Assembly (NCBI GenBank): GCA_965649825.1
Contig: OZ287705.1
Location: forward strand, 930,001 to 994,000
From: Penicillus capitatus
Lineage: Eukaryota; Chlorophyta
DNA length: 64,000 bases
Reading direction: 5' to 3'
This document shows positions 32,701 through 43,250 of this stretch, piece by piece. Within the stretch, counting starts at the first letter, position 1. Every line of letters begins with the position of its first letter. A program made the position numbers and the translations under genes. The notes under the pieces were generated by a model. The model was given only the letters and a program-made list of their open reading frames with translations. It made no database searches and had not been told where the DNA came from.

Positions 32701-35346
32701 TTTTTCAAGAGACAGTAACCGATTTGTGTATCAATGCATACAGATTGACACTACAGAGGGTGGGTCCGTTTCATTTGTACACCGATTGGTGTGGAAACCC
32801 TTTGAATCAGTTTGGCTTTGTCCTGTTTAATTCAGCTTTGCAGCCATGTGTTTTTGGTTCGTTTGCTACAAGCGAGAAGGTAGGAAGTTTTTTGGGGGAA
32901 TTGATGGGGATCGTGGAAGCTTTAAAGCAATGTTTTTACATGACAAAGGGATTTGCTGTTACCGTATATTCGGATAACCAGGCCACAGTAGAGTGGCTGA
33001 AGGAGCCGACATTTTTGCACAAGTTCAAGGATTTAAGGATACAACGACAATACAGTTGGCTGAGGCATCATTTTTCACTAGACAGACTGAATTTCCGTTT
33101 CGTAGAAGGGAAGGACAATGCGATCGCAGATGTACTCAGTCGATGGAAGGTGGCTAATCCAGTGGCCTCGGAAATCAACCAAAAACACCAGGGCTACCAA
33201 GTTTGTACCCTCGGGGTACAACAAGAAACACAAAGTTGGCGCAGGGAAGCGATTGCTCGAGCACACAAGGGCCACTTTGGAATTAGAAAGACGTGGTTGA
33301 ATTTGAGATCGGATGGGTTCAGGTGGGAAAATGATTACGAAGACGTCAAAAGTTTTGTTCGGACTTGTGATGTTTGCCAGCAATTTAGACAATTGCAACA
33401 CAACGTAGATTTAGGGATGATAGATAGTCCAACACCGAACCATACCTTGTGTTTAGATTTCATCGGTCCGTTACCTAGAGGACGGCATGGTTATCGTTTT
33501 ATTGCAACCGGTATAGATGCATTTACCAAGTTTGGCACGGCGCAAGCATCTAAAACGTGTTCTACTACTCAGATTATAAAGCTGCTGAAGAACTGGATTG
33601 CATTGAATGGCCCACCGGAACGTATTCTGTGTGACAATGGAGCAGCATTCATCTCAAAAGAGTTTGAGAGTTTCTGTGAGCGATACGGCGTTGACATCAT
33701 TCACACACCGGCGTATGCACATAAAAGCGCCGGCACAATTGAAGCGTACAACAAGAACTTCGTCAATCGTCTAAAGAGAATTTGGAAAGAGAAAAGAGGA
33801 GACTGGACCGAACACATCAACGAATGTGTGCAAGAAATAAATCGAACAGTGCATTGCACTACTCTTTTCTGTCCAAGATATCTCCTTAAAGGAATTCACA
33901 GAAGTGGCAGACTGGCAAATGATGGGCAATTAGCAAAAGATCGGAAACTGGCTTACGAGAGAATCAAAAAAGCACACGAGCAGTCTGCGAAGAGATATGC
34001 AAAGAACGTCAAAGATGTTCCTATTCACGAGGGCATGGAAGTATGTTGGTACAACTCCAAATTAGCCGATCGCTTAGACTCTAAGCTCTATTCGAAGTGG
34101 GTTTCTCCCTGTGTTTTGACAAAGAAACGTAGTGAACATCGTTGGGATATCAAACTGCCTGACGGGTCTTACCTCTATAACGTACATCGAGATTTTCTTC
34201 AACCATTTCGGCGAAAGATAGGTGGGCCCATGTTCTGATGGAATACGATGAGAATAATCTAGAAAAATGAACATTAAAACGGACGCGCTGGATCACAGGA
34301 TTGTAACTGCGATCTGTACGTTTCACAAACAAACAGCCTACCGCGAACGCGCATTCCTTTACCCTTTCGAGCGAATTCTCACAGCAACGTTCAAAGGGAA
34401 TGTACTGCACAGTGAAACTGAGTCTCGGGCCTCGTTTTGCCGAGGCGGTGGGAGTCTTCAGTTCAACATTGAAAGAATGGACTCCTGGTCTTTTCAGCTG
34501 ATAAAGATCGATTTCGGTAGAACCCAAGAAATCGTCTGCATTGAAGGCATTGGCAAGGTTCCAGATGAAGTTTCCATTGTGGTTGTCACTGTCATACATG
34601 CGAACCGTCATCTTTGGAGCAGCATCCGCTCTCAGTTGCCGTTTGCTAAGAAAGACACAATAAGGCGAAGCCGAGTGGCGATTTGGTACCGGAGGAGGAG
34701 GTAATGCGTCGAGTTCCAAACCGGATGTGTCGAGTTCTGGATAACTTCGCTCTTTACACTAGAGACGCCGGATGCGAAGGACACGTAGGCATCGCTCGAA
34801 TTACGCCAACCATACTAGACAGCAAAAAGTTAGAGGGAATCGCGTGCTGTCGACGTTACGTCGGAGTCGGTGACGTTCTTCGCTTCTTTCAAGTATATCC
34901 TCAAAGCACCGTCAACAACATGGTCGGCAGTTTCACTACAGCACGCATCCATTTGTATGGCGTGCTGTTTGGGGCATCGTAGTCGCTTACTAGTTAAGGT
35001 GTTGGATCGTTGGCCCGTGCACTGTGTCTTCTTTATGTCCAATATCCGCATTTGGGTCGTCGTACGCACCGAATGCGTATTGAACGATGTTGCACATGGT
35101 GACCATAACTTCGGTCCGCAGGGGGTACTTCAGCTCCGCTGGGTCATAGTTCGGAAACAGACGCTTGAATCCATCGCGCACATTTTGCGACATCTCTGCG
35201 CCGTCGTCCATCATGGTCTGAGAGCCCATTCCGTTGTCGTCCATCATGGTCTGAGAGCCCATTCCGTTGTCTCCCATCATGGTCTGAGAGCCCATTCCGT
35301 TGTCTCCCATCATGGTCTGAGAGCCCATTCCGTTGTCGCCCATCAT
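26762..35346 (-). CDS. C2-domain class 3 lipase, interrupted by an LTR retrotransposon
   Basis: Exon 1 starts at ATG 35346 with a run of 11-residue repeats (SQTMMGDNGMG) and ends at a GTAAGC donor near 34985. The next exons give a C2-like domain (LRIYLKEAKNVTDSD; NSTHPVWNSTHYL; MTVRMYDSDN; FTVQYIPFE). The phase-1 intron after PFE is where the retroelement sits. Beyond it the gene resumes with CQETGIVKGDAKSW, then the alpha/beta-hydrolase fold: VSFRGTETGK, nucleophile elbow ICLTGHSLGGALATL, FGAPRVGNAAFARIYND, the likely catalytic Asp region RVVDQNDVVHLLP and His in THTAKEV. The last exon ends at 26762-26764. It is a tandem paralogue of the gene at 36639-38646 with conserved intron positions. 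The family hydrolyses acylglycerols or phospholipids, with C2 giving membrane or calcium binding. Confidence 0.8.
27941..28096 (+). repeat. 5' LTR
   Basis: This 156-bp repeat starts TGTTCTGATGG and ends CTCACAGCA (TG...CA termini). It is identical to the 3' LTR at 34231-34386. Its last base is the A of the ORF1 start codon. Confidence 0.95.
28096..31212 (+). CDS. Retroelement ORF1: signal peptide/membrane region + Gag + aspartic protease
   Basis: The ORF encodes 1,038 residues. Residues 1-27 form a classical signal peptide (MVSERGLHGLLLFGLSLFWV). Residues of about 30-235 look like a folded domain, followed by a Glu/Pro-rich linker, a hydrophobic stretch at about 345-390 and one or two membrane helices at about 520-560 (LLGVMIVLGKIINWIGSIFA). 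A Gln/Pro run (from about 592) and a coiled coil lead into the Gag-like part, with one CCHC zinc knuckle (CEHCKTRGHSARDC, about 865) and an aspartic protease active site LLDTGAET (about 931). Ordinary Gag polyproteins have no signal peptide or membrane domains upstream. The ORF ends in a slippery heptamer and TGA. Confidence 0.85.
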   Translation: MVSERGLHGLLLFGLSLFWVTALWGHQSADLSDVRKTTLETIRHFVHGQGDWTDDYIFGIKRNLDLQLLHETGERKAVAVILYCTTNKCDSISERLRTMSTEKNSHMEDCMHYIKGHSEEHEDLGGQTQKTIIDAIGECPNSVIVYDALQGMTLSEAKVLVNVLSEGGSLTWDGKTIKTTNSLLFLVVSGTQSDREWRPKELLETARHRVYEMIVGDSEDNETRVSIARALRRRFEEAVPISQDDYQRARVDEPEAMVEESTEGPAKAEEPEVMIEESRESPEPTREESQASMETPEQEAVTETTPEDVFNMRGVEDALPQAEWPLTVEPGEVTPEMGFQERAFNVLTQSVLTMGIHGIVNWMVGGRVTAAVSSPGIISAFTAATLNNMPKKESKMERDMKVFLRTAHEFMKLMNHTAEVGEKHKKPTIGSDDRMSDDMADEMKKTLHNIKGHMENITSILDECACDDINDGWKTNRGEETWIERIVTWILGARDNMVTWTVGVLWDIFGWPALRGALITKNGWQLLGVMIVLGKIINWIGSIFACLARKIRMVIGIVRGLWWTMRFAWFCLRFDWEGLKGLWTSRKEGHTQQPQPQQPHQPQPQQPQPQPPQREEEIVTIGDARQERMMQEVREEIRNLTEGVARNAEEMEERVINQQRMMQGTIESSLQTLNRRVEELDDRIRRDPQAPRQQARAPSMNDWIEAERRHLGGGMTDHDRRRLERQYRRVQEHVQRQPQGGVGEIQPDVHIDQVKRQQVTFGPAIQDLQRMLPKGKEDISQFAIRLTTLMDKIRHPEKYMVAFERVFNIAHPRIQAQLRTLGCDNAQEWSRVRRILHEFTSDGRSAPRIPFPGRQQVKSNGNGYLCEHCKTRGHSARDCPRRSTKRVAKDRVSQTNVVQTTDTETGTKQKRLIRYNLPLKIAGIPNKISFLLDTGAETNVLSESLARTHQFVLETTSTKEVTGFDNSTSKPLGEVTLDCSLGDKETKLSFLVCKGVTKPILGLEALQTLGLRLDCEQDCVFDSDGRKILIHQVSLPKN
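28097..28112 (+). promoter_or_regulatory. Putative primer-binding site
   Basis: TGGTTTCGGAGCGAGG directly follows the 5' LTR. The initial TGG is the complement of a tRNA 3' CCA end, as in most LTR element primer sites. The exact tRNA is not identified. Confidence 0.6.
31203..31237 (+). promoter_or_regulatory. -1 ribosomal frameshift signal between ORF1 and pol
   Basis: The heptamer A AAA AAC (31203-31209) lies in the correct frame, immediately before the ORF1 TGA (31210-31212). A short hairpin (GCCTG...CAGGC, about 31220-31237) follows. The pol frame is open from upstream of this point in the -1 frame with no stop, so a slip yields a continuous Gag-Pro-Pol product. Confidence 0.8.
31213..34238 (+). 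CDS. Retroelement Pol: reverse transcriptase, RNase H, integrase
   Basis: The -1 frame is open from the frameshift site and has no ATG near its beginning, consistent with expression by frameshifting rather than internal initiation. Reverse transcriptase motifs include TIDFRDINTYL, YGFRRLPQGVNISPELF and the active site IRYFDDILVG. RNase H follows with HLYTDWCGNPLNQFG and YSDNQATVEWL. Integrase has an HHCC zinc finger (HKGHFGIRK...CDVCQQF), the catalytic core with Asp in LCLDFIGPLP and ILCDNGAAFISKEF and Glu in AGTIEAYNKNF, and a GPY/F-like C-terminus. All catalytic residues appear intact. The stop codon lies 8 bp inside the 3' LTR. Confidence 0.92.
34231..34386 (+). repeat. 3' LTR
   Basis: This repeat is identical in all 156 positions to the 5' LTR. 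It is preceded by a weak purine-rich stretch (GCGAAAGATAGGTGGG) that could be the polypurine tract, and followed by the target-site copy ACGT. Confidence 0.95.
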
Positions 35347-35349
35347 CGT
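35203..35349. repeat. 33-bp tandem repeat at the start of the first lipase gene
   Basis: Four nearly identical 33-bp units plus a partial fifth encode the 11-residue repeat SQTMMGDNGMG (or MMDDNG) at the N-terminus of the lipase on the minus strand. The array keeps the frame. It is absent from the paralogous lipase, so it arose after duplication. Confidence 0.9.
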
Positions 35350-36638
35350 TTGGCTTTTTTTCTGATGGAGAGAGCAAAGTATGCGTGCCGTCGACTGGAA
35401 ACAAAGTAAAGTAAACTTGGCTGCTGAAGTAAGAACGTACACAAACAGAAAGCACGAAGAAAGAAGAGAGTGGTGCGTTTTTATAGGCGGAGAACACGAT
35501 TTTGCGACAGCACGGACAGTCAGCCTGAGGAGGAGAATGAACCATCATACGGTTCAATCGAGGCCACCAATTAGGGGGAGGTTCTGTGACGCAAATAGCG
35601 ACGGCATGCTGCCTGCCGAGAAGCGATGGGCTAGGTGCCGCGAAAAACTAGACTCGTTCAAGTTTCGCAGCAGGATATATCATGCACAGGATGTGCCGTC
35701 AGCTCGATGTGCCGTCAGGATCTGAAGTATAAACAAGAATATTGGAGTACGATGAAGTACTAGACACTCGCAGTAGGGCCGGGCGGATAAAGAAAGCTTG
35801 CTGTCGAAGTGCTGGAGTGTTCCGTGAGCTCACCTGTTGAGAGATTTGCAGAATGGGGACCTAGAATTGTTGCCGAGCTGGCGGCTGCCCGCATCGTCTT
35901 GATAACGAGGGCACGTACAGCCGCCGGCGGCCGCTGCTGCCAGGAATCTGAGTGAGGATTAAAACGTACTGCTCGGTTTGCTTAGTTCCTTTGCCGAGTT
36001 TTCGAGAACGAATGGATGGTATCCTTCGAAGGGACTTACCGTTCAGAGGGTTGGCAGACTGCATGCAGCTGCAATGTTGCGATGCACCACACCGTGTCTC
36101 GGCATTTCTCTGGCTGGCATGGAGTGAGAGCATTTAGATGCCGATTGCTGTCTGTTGCGTTTCGTGCTGTGAGGAGACTGACTTTCTTGAAAGCTGCCAC
36201 GTTACAAAAACACTGGCATTAAGATAATGTTTGTGTTCGATTTTCCCTGTAGAACTTTCACAGCGCCAATACGTTCAAACATGATGCACGACATACATAA
36301 CGTTTCCTTGACAGAGACATAACGTTTTTTCTTGGACAAATAAAAAAGTTTGTGGGTAACCCAGCCATTCGAGGACCATCTGTTCTGATTCCAAATCGGC
36401 AGCAATAACTGGCACCCAGCGCATTTTCTCCCTAGGAATGTGTAGATTGTAAGAAGCAAGACATACGCATGTGGCTGAACATAATGCAGAAGACAAGAAT
36501 AAAAGGAAAGACCTCAATGGACTAGAAATAAATAGAGAAATCTTAGTCTGCCAGTAGGTACTTAGTCGAAGGAATAACGATAATTCAGGGGCAGATGGGA
36601 GAAGGATTATAACTTATACAACGAATCAGAGAAGAGCT
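35350..36638. other. Intergenic between the two lipase paralogues, no gene supported
   Basis: About 1.3 kb. A minus-strand frame at about 36517-36340 begins with a hydrophobic, signal-like stretch, but I could not join it to further exons. Other frames are short and unlike protein. It may hold the promoter of the upstream-starting lipase and decayed sequence. Confidence 0.4.
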
Positions 36639-38646
36639 TCATTCACTAGGCGTAAAGAACTTTTTGATAGCAGCCCGGACAATAGATTTGTAATTCGGCA
36701 TTCGATGCTTTTCGGCCATTTCATCAAGTCGGCTTCCATAGGTCTCCAGTACCTCTGCGAAACTTCCTGGATCGTGGTCATCTTCAATCTTAATCTACAC
36801 CAATGGAATTTAGATCGGAAGGCGTGACTGAGGATTGACCTCTCGACTTTTGGAAAAGTTGCCAATTCCGAGTTCTTCCAACGGCTTTCCTTCGACAAAG
36901 ACTTCGCCAGATGGATGGATAAGCACTTCTTTTGCGGTATGGACGAATCCCATTGGCAAGAAATGAACGACATCGTCCTTGTCGACCACTCGAAATGTGT
37001 CTGTGATAGTTTCATTATAGACTTTGGCAAAACGGGCATTGCCGACGCGTGGTGCACCGAAACTCATCATACCGATCACTGGCACCTCATTGTTGGCGTT
37101 TCTAGGCGAGAAGCTCTATGACTCAACACAAGGCAATTCGATCTTACCTTCGACTGGCAAATTCAAAAGCTCCAAGTGTTGCCAGTGCTCCTCCGAGAGA
37201 ATGGCCTCCAAAACAGATGCTCCACTCACTGCTCCAACCCGTAATGTCGTAAACGAGCTCAAGAATGGCCTCCCTTATGGACATGTAGGCCTTCAAGAAG
37301 CCGCCGTGTACACGAATGGCATCATCCAAGAGGTTGTCTGTCGGACGGAGTATGCAGTCTTCTTTGGAGATATCGTCCAAGTGCCGTTTAATCACTGTCA
37401 AATCGATCAGCACATCCTTTTTTCTGGACCGCTCTGTGCCGCGAAAGGCAACGACCAAGACCTTGGACGCGAGATTTCCGTAAATCCATGCCTATGAGTT
37501 ACACATGAGCGCCCCATCGCCTGTGTTCGGCGAACCTGACTATCTGTCGAAGGTGCATCGATGAATGTAATGGGCACCAACGACAAGCTTCCCAGCTCGA
37601 CGAGCCAGGGAAGATCTGCAAAATCTGGAATCGGTTCGCGGTTTAACTCTGTTTTCTTATCCCATTCGCCACTCTCTGGAGAGACATCGTTGTCGATGCA
37701 GGCATCTACCACACAGACACCAGTGAAGGACGGACTCTCCTTCTTCCTTTTCCTGTGTCCATACCTTTGAAGGACATGTATTCGACGGTGAAGTGCACAG
37801 TCGTGCGGAGATTGGAGAACCAGCCGCTTTTGCCCATCTGCATGTGGAAGGAATGTACGCCTGGTTTCTTGAGCTCTTCCATATTGAGGATGCCCGAACC
37901 CAGCAGATCATCTGGATTCAAGTATCTTCGCAATCCATCGAGCCACTGCGGTCCACATTTGTCACTATCAAACAACGACACATGCATCATTCCATCAACT
38001 TCATTCTCTCTCAGATGCTTCTTCCTGCAACGTGTGACACCTCGTTTGATGTGACCTTTAGCCGGAGCCATACCTGAGTGCTAGATAATGGGTAGAATTC
38101 CAGACGGGGTTCTTTGTGTTTTGCACCGCGCTGCTCCAAACCATGGTGGAGCCGACAGAGAACGTGACGTAGGGATCACTCAAATCCCACCAGCCCAAAA
38201 TCTACACCCCAACAGCGTTTCACTCTTTTCTGCAGTTTATCAATGCAGCATCTCACATCGCTTCTGGCTACATTGCTCGCTTTCTCCAACTGAATTTTAA
38301 AGCAACCGTCGAATGCTTCCTCACCCATTTCGCTTGAAAGACAAAGAAAGGTTCCGTCAGAAAAGAAGATTCGTCGCGAAGCTACTTACTAGTTGAGATA
38401 TTGAACTTTGTTTCCTTTTGTTGTTCCATTGGTGAAGCCTTTCACTGTTGGATTCTTGTACGCTGCGAGCGCGCACTCGAAGATTTTTGTGGCGGCAGCG
38501 ACAATCGCTGTTTGAACAGGGTCCGTAGCGGAGGCATGCACTTTGGGAATGAGGCGACTGAATCCTTCAACGTATCGTTCTCCGTTCGAGTTAGAACGGT
38601 CCATTCTGTTACATTCGGCAAAAGTCATCGTCGCCGTGGATGTCAT
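36639..38646 (-). CDS. C2-domain class 3 lipase, intact tandem paralogue
   Basis: The gene starts at ATG 38646. Exon 1 (38646-38390) ends KVQYLN before a GTAAGT donor, matching TIQHLN in the paralogue. The C2-like exons give KIQLEKASNVARSD, DLSDPYVTFSVGST, NPVWNSTHYLALR and MMHVSLFDSDKCG. After an intron at the same place and phase as the one hit by the retroelement in the other copy, the lipase fold reads VVAFRGTERSRK, nucleophile elbow ICFGGHSLGGALATL, FGAPRVGNARFAKVYNE, RVVDKDDVVHFLP and HTAKEVL. The last exon ends FFTPSE at 36639-36641. It lacks the 33-bp N-terminal repeat. The catalytic Ser, Asp and His candidates are all present. Confidence 0.82.
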
Positions 38647-39286
38647 GGCACTGTACCTTTCTTCAGGAGGAACACGAGACGTGTTTCGATAGCTGTGCGC
38701 GAGAGGGTGTCTTGTTTGGGTCGTTGTTTGTGTCCGAAAGTAAATGAATTGTCGACAGCACTGTCAATGTCGTTGCGTTCGTAAAGATGCCGATCCGCTA
38801 CTGTTCAGGAGGGTACAGCATGGAAGGTACCGGTCCATTGCGAACTGCTGCCTGAACTTGGCACTTTTCGACTGTTCACCCTGCACGGGTCCTAACGTTC
38901 GAACGTCCTTCTCTTAAAAAAGCGTCCTAGGCATCTATGCCTGAGCTGTTCTAATGGCACTTCTTAGGCGTCGGCGGTTGGATGACAGAGCGTCTTTGAT
39001 AGGCGACGGAAATGCATTTTGTTGACTTGTGGAAACGTCTTTCGATGGCTGTGCTATAGGACTCGACTAGCAAATTGAGCGTCGTCGACTCGGAGTTTCT
39101 GTCGAAGGGATTTCGACTCGCTTAAGTGCATTCGTCACTTTCAACGACGAAAATTCACATGTAGTTTGCAAACTCGAAGACTAAGATAGTAGGCGTCTGA
39201 TATAGTATATCGTAAGTCAGACCTCCTAAAAGAGTGACCGGTTAAACACTTGGATCATGCCTCGTCCCACATGACTAAACCAAAAA
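38647..39286. other. Intergenic, no gene seen
   Basis: About 640 bp between divergent genes. No supported open frame, repeat or RNA gene was found. Confidence 0.4.
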
Positions 39287-39939
39287 ATGAGAGATGCTCT
39301 CTACTCTGATGGAGTTATACGCCTTCAAGAAACCAGTGCACGAATCTCTTTCTATTCAGAAAAACCTGATGTCGAAGACATAACGTATTCGTCCGTCATC
39401 GAGTCTGATATCCAAATCTTGCTCAGCGAGGACCTAGTTGATCACGACGTCTTCTCTTTTCGGCCTCCGTGTTACGAAAGGAGAACAGAGGTGTCTTGGA
39501 AACCAGAACCGAAACCGCGTCTGGTTCTGTGTGTTTGCAAGAGCAATGGAATCCAGTTTCCCAACTCTTGATCCTGGAGCGGTCATCGAAGGTGGATCTG
39601 GATTCGAGTGGGATCCAATTATGTTCTCGTTTTCTGATAGAATGCTCGTTTCGATCAGGCAAAGCAAAACAGTAGGATACGACCGACCACCTCTGCTCTC
39701 CTCCGTTCCGCCAGTGGCTCGCTCGTCTCTGAACGGAATGTCCTCGACAGCGAATCAGACAATCGTGGGCTGCGCAAAACGCCATTCCAGTGCCCGTGCA
39801 TACTCCATTCGAACAAAAGCGTGCGGTTTCTCCGTTCCTCCATATCATGAGCGTCAGGATCCAAAGGGTGATCTCCATTCATGAGGTCAAGGCTTTATTC
39901 CAGGAAAGCATTTTTCGATCGATCGCGATCAATGAATAA
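39287..39939 (+). CDS. Uncharacterised protein, about three exons
   Basis: The ATG at 39287 opens about 80 residues of acidic, protein-like sequence (MRDALYSDGVIRLQET). A short intron near 39528-39556 leads to an exon reading FPTLDPGAVIEGGSGFEW. A further exon near 39760-39939 reads SWAAQNAIPVPVHTPFEQKR and ends at TAA 39937-39939. The second splice is not resolved. No family was recognised. Confidence 0.4.
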
Positions 39940-41740
39940 CACGTGCACCAGTTCTTTCGTCGACACCTTTATTGTATGCTTTTCCTGTCACGATAACTGC
40001 ACCACTTCGTCTATTGTCAGATGTATATAACTTCCTGCCTAGCAACGAATTTATATACATGTACCTCCTCCAAACTGCAGTCGTGGCATTGCCGACAACG
40101 GTGCGCGTCGCTCAAGACATACTATTGGAAAACGATATACCAATTCTCTCTTCGGAAAACAAGTGCCTACGATGCACAAAGCGCGATCAAAACGTGCCCC
40201 ACTCGTGTTCCTACCTTACATCTGAGACCATCATGCGATGTACTTCTTTCAGCTGGATCTTCAGACTCAGAGATGAGTGAGTGCGTCGTTCGCCAAGTCA
40301 CTGAACACATTTCGAACATGGACTTGGTATGGCTGTCTATCTGTAGACACGATAGGAGCATACTCGTTTAGGTAATGGATCTTCTCTCTTTTCACCACGC
40401 TTCTTCTATCCCTCGGCTCCTCAGTCTCTCTGCCTCAATGGTGGACTCAGCGATGTGACAACGACCTCTATACATATCAGATGCCTGAAACAAGAAGGAT
40501 TCATGTTGGATAGGGATGACAGATGCATTGTGTTTTAAATAATCCCATCGAAGCAACATCCAGTTGAGATGACAAACAAACGCCTTGTTGTGTGATTCTG
40601 TACCTTTGATTTTGATTCCATCGGGCTATTCTGCAGCGAATTGTATGGTGCTTGTCGTTGAGAAGAGCATCGCTGCCTCACCATTGTTACCTTACGCATC
40701 AAATCGAACCAGATTCAGGAAGAACGCAGTACGGTTGAGAAAACCAAATGATAACGCCTCCTGAACAGAAAGAGGAAACCGTTGGATGGACGGCGCGTCA
40801 GGCAGCTCACTCGAGAGTGCGTGTTCGATGAATTCTGATCCTTGTTGAGCGCATGCATGCATACATACATACAGACATGCACTAAGCAAGATGCAGTCTA
40901 GAAGAAGAAACAGTAACAATTGAATTTCTCCCAGCCAACAATGGAGACTACAGGGATAATCGCGGGCTTCTTAACTGTATTGATGACTGTTTAGCACTTT
41001 ATCTTGTGGAAATAGGAAAGCTCGTTATGCAGCGGAAACTGACAGTGAAAAGAGAGAAGTCAAAAAGCGGTGTCTATGGCGTCATGTGTGTTGCATTACA
41101 ATTGTCCCCCGTCCCAAATCGTTATTGTGGATAAATCGAAAAGAGCAGAAATTGCTCCACATGCGAGCATAAGCATGACATCATAGAAAAGGACATACGA
41201 ACCCACCCGATCTGTTTGAATGAAACACAGAAAACTTGCCATCTCTTTTGGAAAGAAAACAACAAAATGCACAGAGGGCACTTGGCAGCAAGTTGAGAAA
41301 GAGAGCCTTTCGCTTCAGAATAACGAAATAGAGAAGCGTCGAGTGAAAGAAGGGATTGGAGATGAAACAAACTATGCACGGCAGATCCATTGCCATTGCA
41401 AGAATTGAATTTGGTCTACGCAGAAAAACCCTACATCGCTACTTGGATGGATGAAATATCACAATCCTGAAGAATCGTGTTCCTTATTGCGCGAGGCCAG
41501 GACCGTTATTTCTTTCTAGAACAAAAAGGAGTGGACAACTGGCCCGCCCGCCCCCCGAAGCTCAGACTCTGCTTATTCCGTCAACTTGCACCCGCTCAAA
41601 TAAAATCCGACTCCTTCTTGTACAGGATAGATAGATAATCGTGAACCAGAAGAATTCTGGGCCCGAGAGAGCAACAAGAACAACAATCAAGTGAGTGACC
41701 GTGTGAGTGAATACGAGATCAAACAATAAAGTAATTTGCA
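39940..41740. other. Long intergenic stretch with a small microsatellite
   Basis: About 1.8 kb. A plus-strand frame at about 40150-40330 is protein-like but has no start and could not be joined to other exons. A short ATAC/ATGC microsatellite lies at about 40853-40879. The rest is AT-rich with no supported gene. Confidence 0.4.
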
Positions 41741-42662
41741 CTAGGCAGGTTCAATCTCTGAACGGTATGAAGTCGATGCAGGTTGTGTTATGCTGGCAGA
41801 TGGTGTTCGAACGTGATGTCGCTCCACAATCGCGTGCAGTCTATCCACTTGTGTCTTTAGAAGATTGACTTCGTTGCTAAGATGAGTGAGATGCGCTCCA
41901 TCACTGCTAGCTGAACTGCCAGTTTCTGATCGAGGCGTCGATGACGATGGCGAAGATGGAGTCGTATGTCGTGAACGCGATGGTCGTTGCCGCAAGTCCT
42001 TCCTGTTTCGCAGAATTGGAGGTTCTACTGGTACAATCACGAGCAAATGATGTCCTAGACAGAGGAAAGCCACGTCATCCACATCATTCCCATCACATCC
42101 AGACACACCTTCCGATGGCATAGGTGCCTCGGGTTCTGGTGTAATTGACCCCGCAGATTGCTGCTGTACGATGCTCTTAAAGAGGGGGTTGTCATTATCA
42201 ACAGTCCATTCTACAGCACGGTCAGGCCAGTCGGCTCAGGATAAGCGAGCCATCCACGATGCATATGGAGTTACCTGAGGCAATCAGTTCAGTGCGCTGC
42301 GTAAAATTCTGCAGATATGTATAAGCCTCCCATGCCGCCGCGTTTTCGGCATCCTACACAGATGAGGAGTGTTTGTTTGTTGGCAGATGGCCATGGATGC
42401 AGACAATGACCTTTCTGTTTTGAGCAGTTCCGATGAATTTCGCTTCAGGGATGAAGTACTTGCGTCCATCTGTTGCTTGAAGACGCAATCCCGGAAGTGT
42501 GATCTCTGATCTGAAGCGCTTTTGCTGTTGCGGTGCATAAACGGCGAGACACGTCTTGTACCATGGCAAACAGAGCCCCTCGTTTTCGGCGGTTTCCGCG
42601 AGCTGTTCGTAAAATTCATCGAGCTTAGTCACAGACGTTATCTCGCTTGGCTCGGCACGCAT
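41741..42662 (-). CDS. dsRBD-like protein with a disordered C-terminus
   Basis: Exon 1 is 42662-42411, then a 57-nt intron; exon 2 is 42353-42275, then a 64-nt intron; exon 3 starts at 42210. The first two exons contain LPWYKTCLAVYAPQQQK and, across the splice, KFIGTAQNRK joined to DAENAAAWEAYTYLQ. This resembles the C-terminal half of a double-stranded RNA-binding domain (G-x-x-K-DAEN-AAxxAL). The rest is Gln/Pro/Ser/Arg-rich and ends in a short coiled coil, LSNEVNLLKTQVDRLHAIVE. A further intron with CTGTCTAG end near 42059 is likely and does not change frame. The dsRBD call is moderate; one domain copy is present. Confidence 0.55.
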
Positions 42663-42850
42663 TTGTGCTCCGTCAAAGTTATGAAAATTCGGTCGAGAGA
42701 GCTGAAAACCAAAGCGTTAAAAAGCGTCGGCAGTGGCGTTAGAAAAGCGAAGAGCAGTCCACCATTCAACGGCGTGACATAAATGAACGAGGGTACAGGA
42801 CCTTATCCAGCGAGACGAATGGCTGTGTCTACTGCGAAGATGCCAAGATG

Positions 42851-43186
42851 TTATGCCAAAGCGGAAGAAACCAAGGGAAACCGCACCACGTTTGGCTCTA
42901 ACCGATACAGATGTCACCTCAGCGTCCCTGATAACTTTACACCACATATGCTGTCGAGCCATTCGCCAATGGTTTCTCTGAAGTACGCCTCGAAACCGCG
43001 GCTGTCGTTTCTTCCACAGCTGACCGTTAGCGCAAAGATCGAAAACAAACTGCCGGGCAGTCTTCGAGAGCCATCTCAGCCACCGACTAAACAACGACGC
43101 ATCGTTCTCCGACACGCTGTCGTTACGGCCAGTGTCGTCGGATTAGCAGGTGACGCATCGGCACACGACGTCTTCATTATGTGAGA
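42851..43186 (-). CDS. Possible small gene, divergent from PCMT
   Basis: A minus-strand frame reads GFEAYFRETIGEWLDSIC, followed by a plausible 46-nt GT-AG intron and a short last exon ending at a TAA (42851-42853). The upstream half could start at an ATG near 43184, but I could not find a splice that keeps frame. The plus strand is also open here for 134 codons, which weakens the call. Confidence 0.25.
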
Positions 43187-43250
43187 GACGGACGTCTCAG
43201 TCTGCGTTGCTCTCTTGCCAGTGGCGGGTACCGTTTCCGCCACGGTCTTC

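Larger units (their letters stand above)
27941..34386 (+). mobile_element. Intact Ty3/gypsy-type LTR retrotransposon with an extra N-terminal membrane domain
   Basis: Two identical 156-bp LTRs flank 6.1 kb of coding DNA. The 4-bp target-site duplication is ACGT (27937-27940 and 34387-34390). The order of domains is membrane/signal region, Gag-like coiled coil, CCHC knuckle, aspartic protease, reverse transcriptase, RNase H, integrase, as in Ty3/gypsy elements. Both ORFs are intact and the LTRs are identical, so insertion is recent. It lies antisense inside the C2-lipase gene, exactly at an exon/intron junction. Confidence 0.93.
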
